DNA of 8,836 nt from Planctomycetaceae bacterium UBA4732 (GTDB lineage Bacteria > Planctomycetota > Planctomycetia > Gemmatales > Gemmataceae). Shown piece by piece: positions 1-7,500 of the stretch. The first letter of the stretch is position 1; the number at the start of each line of letters is the position of its first letter. The stretch lies in NCBI GenBank assembly GCA_002404095.1, contig DHJA01000207.1, forward strand, positions 1-8,836, in the 5' to 3' direction. Under the pieces are notes generated by a model that worked only from the letters and a program-made list of their open reading frames with translations, searched no databases and was not told where the DNA came from. A program made the translations under genes and the position numbers.

Positions 1-1
1 C

Positions 2-1132
<1,131 letters not shown>

Positions 1133-1141
1133 AGTAGGTGT

Positions 1142-1221
1142 TTAATTTGTCCTATGAGTCCCATGGGTCCTATAAGTCTCATAAGACCTATAGGACTTAT
1201 AGGACCCATGGGACAAATTAA
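1142..1221. repeat. Tandem 9-nt repeat array (7 units) forming a long imperfect hairpin
   Basis: Seven consecutive 9-nt units occupy 1152-1214: CTATGAGTC, CCATGGGTC, CTATAAGTC, TCATAAGAC, CTATAGGAC, TTATAGGAC and CCATGGGAC. They follow the pattern YYATRRGWC. The first three end in GTC and the last four in GAC, so the two halves are roughly reverse complements. The outer arms TAATTTGTCC (1143-1152) and GGACAAATTA (1211-1220) pair perfectly, with T1142 and A1221 adding one more pair. The inner arm at about 1160-1178 pairs with 1194-1212. The left arm carries exactly one extra unit relative to the right. No T-tract follows, so it is not a classical intrinsic terminator, though it lies just after the glutamine synthetase stop. 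The function is unknown; a stable RNA 3' structure or a dispersed intergenic repeat is plausible. Confidence 0.85.
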
Positions 1222-1401
1222 TACATTGACGGTTATTCGCAGCACGCCATAAGCATCACTTCTATCATCTGCATCAAGCCTGCCTGTCGTAGCTTCTCGG
1301 CAAACTGAAATCCCTGCGCAGGATGGGCAATCCATCTCGTATCTCCGGTGGCCCTCGTTAAAGTGGAATGGTATTGGTCCTCTTGGACGCCTGTTTCACA
1401 C
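1222..1401. other. Intergenic stretch without a confident gene
   Basis: Between the 9-nt repeat and the ribosome-binding site of the receiver/GGDEF gene I see no confident coding sequence and no clear sigma-70 promoter. The GC content looks lower than in the flanking genes. One minus-strand frame is open leftward to a TAA at 1233-1235 and could be the remnant of a gene; it is discussed as a weak finding. The promoter of the downstream gene presumably lies here. Confidence 0.5.
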
Positions 1402-1408
1402 GGGGAAA
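1402..1408 (+). promoter_or_regulatory. Ribosome-binding site that decides the start of the receiver/GGDEF gene
   Basis: GGGGAAA lies 10 nt before the ATG at 1419. The earlier in-frame ATG at 1368 has only GTGGA abutting it, which is too close to act as a normal Shine-Dalgarno. Translation from 1419 also starts directly before the first strand of the receiver-like domain, whereas the 17 extra residues from 1368 do not resemble a domain. I therefore prefer 1419. Confidence 0.6.
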
Positions 1409-1418
1409 GCCAACGCTT

Positions 1419-2375
1419 ATGCCCTCCATCCTCGAACGCCGGCGTGTGCTATTTGCCAGCTCCAGCCCGGAGCGCACAACGCTGCTGGCCCAATTCGACG
1501 CCGGGCTTTACCCCGGCTGGGAGGCCGTAGGGGCCGACCGCCTCGAACAGGCTCACTTTATCCTACAAATGGAGCCTTGCGACGTTCTCGTCCTCGACTC
1601 CGAGTTGTACCGCACCAGCGACCTTGACGGGCTGGCCTGGCTAGGCGGTTCGGATCAGACGCCGGTTGTCTTCCTGACGGACGTGACGCCTGGCCTAGTT
1701 GTGGAGGCGTTGATTCAGGGGGCCGATCACTGGCTGCCGCGCGACTTGGCCCTAAGCTGTCCCGCGCTGCTCTCCGCGCAGCTGGAAACCGCGGCCTTGC
1801 TCGGCGACATGCGGCGCCGCTACCGGCTGGCCGGCGAAACGTTGGCGGATTGTAATAAACAGGTGAGCCGCTTGGTGAGTCTGTTGTGGGAGTCATCGCC
1901 TGCGGAAGGCCGATCCGGGTGGTTCAACCAGCGCCACATGCTGGAACGTTTGGACGAGGAAGTGGCGCGCACGCGGCGACACGGCGGCGATTTCTCAGTA
2001 GTTCTGGGCGAAGTGCAAGGCGGTCCGGGGGAAAAGCTATCATCGACCGAAACGCATCAACTGGCGACGTGGGCCGCATCGCGCGTGACCTACGCCAAGC
2101 GCCGCTGTGACGTGGCCGGGCAGTATGGCCCACACGGTTTCATGCTCCTACTACCGGGAGCGACGCGGATGAACGCGGTCGGCGCCTGTCGGCGCTTACA
2201 GTCGGTGCTGGAAGAGCCGCCGGCCCCGGAGGAGACGCCTTTGCCGCCGGTGCAGGCGTGTTTCGGCCTTGCCGCATTTTCGCCGTCGTCCGCGACAGTC
2301 AAAGCGCTGCTGCGCCAAGCCGAAGAGCGGCTTGACCGCGCCAAAGCAGGCGTGGGCGAGCGCGTGGAAGTTTGA
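1419..2375 (+). CDS. Receiver-like domain fused to a catalytically degenerate GGDEF domain
   Basis: This is a 318-aa cytoplasmic signalling-type protein. Residues 8-128 resemble a response-regulator receiver: Asp60 in DVLVLDSEL sits at the phospho-acceptor position and Thr87 in VVFLTDV at the switch position. The acidic pair usually after strand 1 is replaced by Ser (FASSSPE), and the usual Lys in the LPKP region is Arg108, so it may be a pseudo-receiver. A helical, probably coiled-coil linker spans about 122-157. Residues 168-315 align with a GGDEF domain (WFNQRHMLERLDEEVARTRR, then FMLLLPG). The GGDEF signature itself reads GPHGF (237-241) and the DxDxFK metal site reads GEVQG, so cyclase activity is not expected. 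An RxxD motif (Arg228-Asp231) is retained five residues before the signature, the spacing of the c-di-GMP inhibitory site. It stands alone on the plus strand and is convergent with the dehydratase gene. It may be a c-di-GMP receptor or a structural relic. Confidence 0.85.
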   Translation: MPSILERRRVLFASSSPERTTLLAQFDAGLYPGWEAVGADRLEQAHFILQMEPCDVLVLDSELYRTSDLDGLAWLGGSDQTPVVFLTDVTPGLVVEALIQGADHWLPRDLALSCPALLSAQLETAALLGDMRRRYRLAGETLADCNKQVSRLVSLLWESSPAEGRSGWFNQRHMLERLDEEVARTRRHGGDFSVVLGEVQGGPGEKLSSTETHQLATWAASRVTYAKRRCDVAGQYGPHGFMLLLPGATRMNAVGACRRLQSVLEEPPAPEETPLPPVQACFGLAAFSPSSATVKALLRQAEERLDRAKAGVGERVEV

Positions 2376-2390
2376 CGACTATTCAAACTT
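2368..2390. terminator. Small inverted repeat at the convergent gene junction
   Basis: AAGTTTGA (2368-2375) and TCAAACTT (2383-2390) form a perfect 8-bp inverted repeat with a 7-nt loop. The left arm contains the TGA stop of the receiver/GGDEF gene, and the structure nearly fills the 19-nt gap to the stop of the opposing dehydratase gene (2395-2397). Only two of the eight pairs are G-C and the T-tract is poor on both sides, so it would be a weak bidirectional terminator at best. Confidence 0.35.
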
Positions 2391-2394
2391 TGTC

Positions 2395-3594
2395 CTAATA
2401 ATCCCGCACAGCCCCGTCGGCATACGTTGGTTTCGGCCATTTGAATGTCTTCTTCGGATCGGCGGCGACTTTCGCGATCATCGCTTCATCCATCTCGACG
2501 CCGAGGCCGGGGCCTTGTGGCAGCGAAGCGTAACCGTCGGCGTCCACTGCCCAATTCTTGCGGGCCACGCCCGCCGGCATGATGTGCCCGTCTAAATATC
2601 CCTCTTGTATCAAAAACAGCGTGGTCGCGGCGGAGGCATGGACGCTGGCGGACAAACCCAATTCGGAGCAGGTGTTGTGCGGCGCCAGCGGCACATGGTA
2701 CGCCTCGCACAACGCCGCGATCTTCCGCATCTGACTGATGCCGCCCGTTTGGCCCACGTCCGGTTGCAGAATGTCGATGCAGCCGTTTTGGAGGTATGAA
2801 ATGACCTCCCAGATGGTGCGATCGCGCTCGCCGAGGGCGATGGGGATGCGGATTTGTTGTTTGAGCCGCTTGAACACTTCGATGTTGCCGGGACACGCCG
2901 GCTCCTCTAGCCACAAAATGTTGTACGGCTCGACCGCCGCCGCAAACTGGATCAGCATGGCCGGCGGGATGGCGCAATGGGCGTCGAACATGATCGCGTA
3001 GTCCGGCCCTTTCTCTTTGCGGAGATTTTCGATCCCTTTTACCAGGCCCATCACGTCGCCGGGATTGCCGGAGAACGGGTTCGGGCCGCCAGTGCCGAGC
3101 TTGGTCGCCTTGGGGCTTGGATACATGCGCACCTTGTCGCGCAGCGGGCCGCCGAGCAGGCGGTAGACCGGAACGCCCCAAAGTTTACCCGTTATATCCC
3201 ACAAGGCCATGTCGATGCCAGAGATGACGTGGACCATGATCGAGCCGCCGCGCATGTCGCGGTGCGAGCGGAACAGCTTCTGCCAGAGGTGTTCGACGCG
3301 CGTGGGGTTTTCGCCGTCAAGTAGCTCGAAGAGCGATTCGGCCAGGACTGCGGCCACTTTCGGCTCGCAGCCGGTCACTTCGCCCCAGCCGACGACTTTC
3401 TTATCAGTTTCGATTTTGAGGAAGGTCTTAGGGCCGCAGGGAATGCCGCGTAGGCTGGTGATTTTGATATTGGCGCCGCGGTCTTCGACGCCGGCGGCGA
3501 CGGGATCGGCGGCGACGACGCCGGCCAACGCGAGGCCCATCGTGCCGAGGGCTTCGCGGCGGTCGAGGTCGTGGGAGGCGGCTGGGTTTGGCAT
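2395..3594 (-). CDS. Exported enolase-superfamily acid-sugar dehydratase (galactonate/mannonate dehydratase type)
   Basis: This is a 399-aa member of the mandelate racemase/muconate lactonising group of the enolase superfamily. These enzymes use Mg2+ to abstract the proton next to a carboxylate, and dehydratases of this group convert sugar acids to 2-keto-3-deoxy acids. The capping domain covers about 42-150 and the barrel about 155-365. Metal ligands are Asp204 (FDAH), Glu230 (LWLEEP) and Glu256 (ALGER). His206 is the likely acid, the His306-Asp279 pair (APHN, LQPD) the base, and Glu331 is also placed correctly. From memory of E. coli DgoD (D183, H185, E209, E235, D258, H285, E310), every interval is identical. 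The N-terminus DRREALGTMGLALAGVVAA (11-29) resembles a twin-arginine export signal, suggesting action outside the cytoplasm. No good Shine-Dalgarno precedes the start, and a 10-bp palindrome CCGGCGCCGG (3625-3634) lies in the 40-nt gap after the upstream gene, so it may depend on read-through. The exact substrate cannot be read from the sequence. Confidence 0.95.
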   Translation of the reverse strand: MPNPAASHDLDRREALGTMGLALAGVVAADPVAAGVEDRGANIKITSLRGIPCGPKTFLKIETDKKVVGWGEVTGCEPKVAAVLAESLFELLDGENPTRVEHLWQKLFRSHRDMRGGSIMVHVISGIDMALWDITGKLWGVPVYRLLGGPLRDKVRMYPSPKATKLGTGGPNPFSGNPGDVMGLVKGIENLRKEKGPDYAIMFDAHCAIPPAMLIQFAAAVEPYNILWLEEPACPGNIEVFKRLKQQIRIPIALGERDRTIWEVISYLQNGCIDILQPDVGQTGGISQMRKIAALCEAYHVPLAPHNTCSELGLSASVHASAATTLFLIQEGYLDGHIMPAGVARKNWAVDADGYASLPQGPGLGVEMDEAMIAKVAADPKKTFKWPKPTYADGAVRDY

Positions 3595-3634
3595 GGGAGG
3601 ATTCTCTTATAGGTAGGCAAGCAGCCGGCGCCGG

Positions 3635-3913
3635 TTATACGGTGTGCTTCAATCGGACGATGAACAGGAACCCTGGGGCGCTCACGTCGTTGACCCGGAA
3701 TTCCAAGGTATGAAACGCGCCGCTGTCCCAAAGGGCGAAGTGATAAAGAAAGAAATCCTGGTCAATCGGGTCACGGTGCGGGCGCAAAGCATTGGCGATG
3801 GCGGACAGTTTAACATGCACGGCGACGAGCACGCGAACGAGGCCTTGGCGCGACAGGCCGCATCGTCCGATGGCCTGGCTGATCCCTGCACTGACAATGA
3901 CGTGCCAGTTCAT
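3635..3913 (-). CDS. Small protein with RelE/ParE-like predicted topology (possible toxin of an overlapping pair)
   Basis: This 92-aa protein starts inside the stop codon of the upstream gene (ATGA overlap, 3910-3913), the usual sign of translational coupling, and has its own Shine-Dalgarno. By eye the secondary structure is a short strand (3-8, WHVIVS), two helices (about 10-43), then three strands: FFLYHFAL (54-61), AFHTLEFRV (66-74) and FLFIVRLK (82-89). This beta-alpha-alpha-beta-beta-beta order is that of RelE/ParE-type toxins, which cut mRNA or poison gyrase. A RDPIDQDFF loop (47-55) precedes the second strand. I see no unmistakable catalytic signature of RelE, so the fold call is an inference. 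It could equally be an uncharacterised conserved small protein. The overlapping plus-strand frame at 3644-4225 lacks sensible composition and is rejected in its favour. Confidence 0.65.
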   Translation of the reverse strand: MNWHVIVSAGISQAIGRCGLSRQGLVRVLVAVHVKLSAIANALRPHRDPIDQDFFLYHFALWDSGAFHTLEFRVNDVSAPGFLFIVRLKHTV

Positions 3914-4455
3914 TCGGCGTCTTCCTTACACAAGGGACCGCCGGCCAGGAGGCGCGCGAGGATCGATTCCGCGGATTCGTACTCACCTCGCTCAATAGCC
4001 GCGAGGCAGTCCGCCGTTGTCCACTCCGGTTCCGTCGAGGGCGGCATGGGGGCGTTCGCGCGCTCCCATATCCCCCCGATGCGACTTCGCTGTGCGGCCA
4101 GATCGCCGAGCGCCTCCGCGAGCGGAGCTTCGTGCGGCGACAGTCCCTTGCCACGGCCAATTTCAGTTGCCAGGCTTTGCACCTCTTGCACCAGTCGAAT
4201 GCGCTCATCGAGCAAGGCGAGATGACCCTCGAATACCTCGCGCAGATCGTCCAGCATCGCGCACGGCTCCTGACCCTCGAACCAGTCCCAGAGTTGGCGC
4301 GTCTCCACAGGGTACGCCTGACAACGAGCCGTCAACAAGTCTATCTGCGCGGCCAGTTGCTCCGTACCGCCCGGCGCCGACCGCAGCGACGTAATCGCTT
4401 CACCCAGCGCGTGCGTTTCCGCGCTCTCGGACGCCAGCAAGATGCTTCCGGTCAT
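3910..4455 (-). CDS. Uncharacterised helical protein, first gene of the minus-strand cluster (possible antitoxin-like partner)
   Basis: This is a 181-aa, mostly helical, acidic protein that I do not recognise as a named family. Start ATG at 4453-4455 has a strong AAGGAG site 6 nt upstream. Helical stretches cover about 10-47, 51-100 and 108-133, with a Pro-rich hinge (APMPPSTEPEW, 135-145). A separate C-terminal helical segment follows (TTADCLAAIERGEYESAES, 146-164, then ILARLL). That last segment resembles the short helical tails found in small regulatory or antitoxin-type proteins, but this is an impression only. There is no signal peptide or transmembrane segment. Its stop overlaps the start of the 92-aa gene by ATGA, so the two products are probably made in a fixed ratio and may interact. 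Layout (larger acidic protein first, small basic beta-rich protein second) fits a toxin-antitoxin cassette. The plus-strand frame opposing it is an upstream extension of the giant gene and is not translated on my reading. Confidence 0.75.
   Translation of the reverse strand: MTGSILLASESAETHALGEAITSLRSAPGGTEQLAAQIDLLTARCQAYPVETRQLWDWFEGQEPCAMLDDLREVFEGHLALLDERIRLVQEVQSLATEIGRGKGLSPHEAPLAEALGDLAAQRSRIGGIWERANAPMPPSTEPEWTTADCLAAIERGEYESAESILARLLAGGPLCKEDAE
3921..3927 (-). promoter_or_regulatory. Ribosome-binding site of the 92-aa gene, inside the preceding gene
   Basis: On the minus strand AAGGAAG lies 7 nt before the ATG at 3911-3913, within the last codons of the upstream gene. It supports the ATGA-coupled start. 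Confidence 0.6.
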
Positions 4456-4461
4456 TGCTCA

Positions 4462-4467
4462 CTCCTT
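4462..4467 (-). promoter_or_regulatory. Ribosome-binding site of the 181-aa gene
   Basis: On the minus strand AAGGAG is followed by 6 nt and then ATG (4453-4455). This near-consensus site confirms that the minus strand is the coding strand here and fixes the start. Confidence 0.75.
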
Positions 4468-4492
4468 CCCAATAGTCGCAGGTCGTTGGATA

Positions 4493-4505
4493 GGTATAGT
4501 ATACC
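4493..4505. promoter_or_regulatory. 13-bp palindrome in the divergent promoter region (possible operator or -10 region)
   Basis: GGTATA (4493-4498) and TATACC (4500-4505) form a perfect inverted repeat around a single G. It lies in the middle of the 78-nt gap between the divergent 181-aa and 1370-aa genes. It contains -10-like hexamers on both strands (TATAGT on plus, TATACT on minus), but no convincing -35 box at 16-18 nt was found for either. It may be a shared regulator site, overlapping promoters, or chance in an AT-rich spot. Confidence 0.4.
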
Positions 4506-4520
4506 GGAATCGCTCACCAA

Positions 4521-4529
4521 GGGGGGAAG
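4521..4529 (+). promoter_or_regulatory. Ribosome-binding site that decides the start of the 1370-aa gene
   Basis: GGGGGGAAG sits 4 nt before the ATG at 4534 (7 nt from its central G run). The reading frame is open 134 codons further upstream to 4132, but that part lies opposite the well-supported 181-aa gene and has no ribosome-binding site. Starting at 4534 places a clear signal peptide at the N-terminus. Confidence 0.75.
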
Positions 4530-4533
4530 TCTC

Positions 4534-7500
4534 ATGCGGTCCTTTTCAATCGGCGCGCTGGTGCTGGGATTGCTCTTCGGCCTGTCCTCAACGGCCCCGG
4601 CCGCCGATGAGGCGACGGCTTCGCTGGCCGGCACGCGCACCCATTTCAGCATGGCTGAACCCATCGAATTCGCCGTGCTGTACAAAAACGACGGCGGCAA
4701 CGCCAAGACGCTGCCATTGGAGATACGTCACAGCGACGGCAGCACCGTCACGATCAACGCGCCCTTCGACGCCGCTGCCGGCAAGTCGCAGAGCCGCATG
4801 GTGACGCTCCATCCCAACGCCCTCAAACCCGGCGACTATACCGTTGCGGTCAAGAGCGATGGCGCGGCCAAGCCGGCGACTTTCTCCGTCCACCGCGATG
4901 AACACCCCAGCGCATATATGACCGCTCAATGGGTACAGCATCAGGAATTGCCGGGAACCATCGCGGCCAAGGGCGGCTGGATGTACTTTACCAGCGACTT
5001 TCACTCGCTGCACCCGCGCAAGCCGACTCCCGACGACGTGGCCAACGCCTACGTCGCCGCCCGCATGAAGCCGTTCGCCCTGTGCGTACTCGGCGGCGGC
5101 CATCAGCTCGACCTCGACCTGCACAATGATTGGGGCGATCCGTGGGTGCAGCGCTCCATCGCTTGGCGTATGCAGCTCAACGCCCTGTCAAACCGGATTT
5201 ATCCTATCGCCGGACTCCATTGCTTCGACGAGCCGGGCCTGACGTGGTGGCCCACGCAGCCGGTCGGCGAAATCAAGGCGGACGCCAACCCGTTCAGCAT
5301 CCCGCACCAATTGGAGGAGTTCACGAAGCGCACCGGCAAGAAGCTGCCGGAAGGCCCGTTCGCCTTCACCGGCCCACAGTACGCCAAGCGCATGGACGAG
5401 TGGATCGACTTCATGGAGCAGCGCCAGAAGTATCTCGAACAATCCTGGCATGCCACGCGCTGGGCTGCGGACTCGGTAACTCCGAAATTCGCCACGATCA
5501 ATCAGGTGTCGAGCAGCTACGCGCCCGGCGACACGACCGACGGCGTGGATACGCGCCAAGACCGCGCTTACGATGTGCTGTCCGGCCACGGCGGATACAG
5601 CGACGCGGGCTTCGGTACCATGTTTCCGGTGCGTTCGGCCGAGGGGTTTCAGGGCTACAGCCAGGGCAAGCCGCACTATTACCTGCCCACATGGGGTACG
5701 CACACCTGGGCCAGTATGCGCAACGGCGTCTGGATGTCGTGGATCACGAAGCTGGAGGGCATGGAATATCCGCCGGGAGAAGATTACAGCCTCGCCGGCG
5801 CCGACGGCGGCTATGACGGTACCAACACGGTCTTTGAAATCGCCGAAATCAACCGTCGCCTGGCCCTGGTCGGCGACGTGATGCGACGGATACCGAAAAC
5901 GCCGTCGCCCGTCGCTATGCTGCACAGTACGCGGCAAGACGCATGGGACATTGCGACGCTGAATAGCCCGAAACTTCATACGCCGGGCGCCGCCCCCTAC
6001 GCGAACATCCATCGGGCCGCCGTGGATTCGTGCTTCTTCCGCGTCATGGAGCAGGGGATCGTGCCCAACTGGATCGACGAAGTGGAGGTGTCGGACAAAG
6101 GCGCCGCCTTCCTCAAGCAGTGGAAAGTCATCATGTGTCCCCGGCTGACGACGGCGACGCCGGCGTTTCAGAAGGCGCTGGAAGGATACATCGCGGCCGG
6201 CGGCAAGCTGATTCAGTTCAAGGGGGACGGCCTGATAGTTAAGGGAAGCATCGTCGCGGATCACGGCTTCAGCGATCCATCGGCGCATTGGGAGGAAGTG
6301 CAAAAGGACGGCATGTGGTCGTCGCCGCAATATCGCGATCTGCAATGGCGGAAATGGAACAACGACTCGGCGCCGACGTTCGCCAAGGATTTGGCCGCGT
6401 GGATCGGCGAGCAGCCGTATCGCAGCAGCAACCATGACATTTTGCTTGGCGCCCACAAGGCGGGGGCGGCAACGTATCTGCTGTTTGCCAACAATGCGCA
6501 GAGTCAGGAAGACCCACGCGGCGTCAAGGCGGAGCTGATCCCGGCGGAGACGACGGTGACGGTTCCGGCTGGCGGCATGGTCTATGATCTCTTCAATGGC
6601 GGCGTGGTGCCGATAAAGGATGGAAAGGCAATCCTGCGGCTAGCGGCGGGTGACGGGGCATGTTGGGTCCACCTTCTGAAAAAGGCAGCAAGGGCCGAAG
6701 AAATGGCAGGCGGCAAGCATGGACCTGATTACGTTCGAGACGGGGTGCTTAGCTGGCTTCTTAGTACCAGTGAGCCACCGTTCTTACCTATTCGAGTGCG
6801 AATTCTCGACGCGGAGAATCGAGTAGTGGACGAATTATACCGCGCTACGATTCCAGGGACGGTTGAATCTCCCAAGTATGCTGGAATATCATCGCTGGAC
6901 CTGGACTACCCGGTCGGCCACAACTGGGACGCTGCCAGTCACCAGCTAGAATATTCCTTCTTGCATCCGTGGTCCCTGGGAGCCAACAGTCGCAAAATCA
7001 GAGCCGAACCTGAAGAAAAGGCTTTGCTGGCTACCGTGAATACCGACTTTGTGTCTATCTATTTCGACGACGCCAAGAAGATCGCCGACCTTTTCGCCGG
7101 CAAAGCGATGGCGCCGCCCTACGACAAGCTCAACTGGGACGCCAAGCGCGTCTGGAATCTCGACCCGAAGAAGTTCGCCGTCTTCGGCCCGGACGACGCG
7201 GGCAAGAAAATCGCCGACGCCCTCAAAGCCAAGGGTATGACCGTCGAGGTCAATCCGAAGTACGAGATCAAGCCGATTGTGCGCGAACCCGGCCGCGGCG
7301 GCGCTGGCCCTACCTTCGGCCTCGACAACTTCGAGAACATCAACGCCCATGCCATCGTGTTGCCCGGCCATCCACTACTCAAGGCGTCGTTCGAGCGCGG
7401 CCACATTAATCGTCCCGTCACAGCCACGTTCCCCGGACCCGGCCGCGCTTACGTCCAGTGGGGCGTCAGTTGCTATCAACCCGGCTGGGAGGATGTTTTC

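Noticed and set aside
1142..1221. CRISPR array
   Set aside because: The units are 9 nt long, contiguous and without spacers, and no cas gene is present.
2486..3181. 231-codon minus-strand frame inside the dehydratase gene
   Set aside because: It is a shifted-frame shadow on the same strand of a gene whose catalytic residues are all intact.
3644..4225. Plus-strand open frame of 193 codons
   Set aside because: It is antisense to the ATGA-coupled pair, rich in Arg/Ser/Ala as expected of a shadow frame in GC-rich DNA, and lacks a ribosome-binding site; the minus-strand pair has two good sites.
4472..4500. Sigma-70 promoter for the giant gene using TATAGT (4495-4500) as -10
   Set aside because: The position 17 nt upstream reads ATAGTC, which does not resemble TTGACA; the TTGGAT at 4485-4490 is much too close.
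4132..4533. In-frame N-terminal extension of the giant gene (134 codons)
   Set aside because: It lies opposite the 181-aa gene, has no ribosome-binding site, and would bury the clear signal peptide that begins at 4534.
5188..6456. 422-codon minus-strand open frame
   Set aside because: It is fully antisense to the barrel region of the giant gene and its translation is Arg/His/Ala-rich with no domain; a codon-bias shadow. The same holds for the 350-codon frame at 7375-8427.
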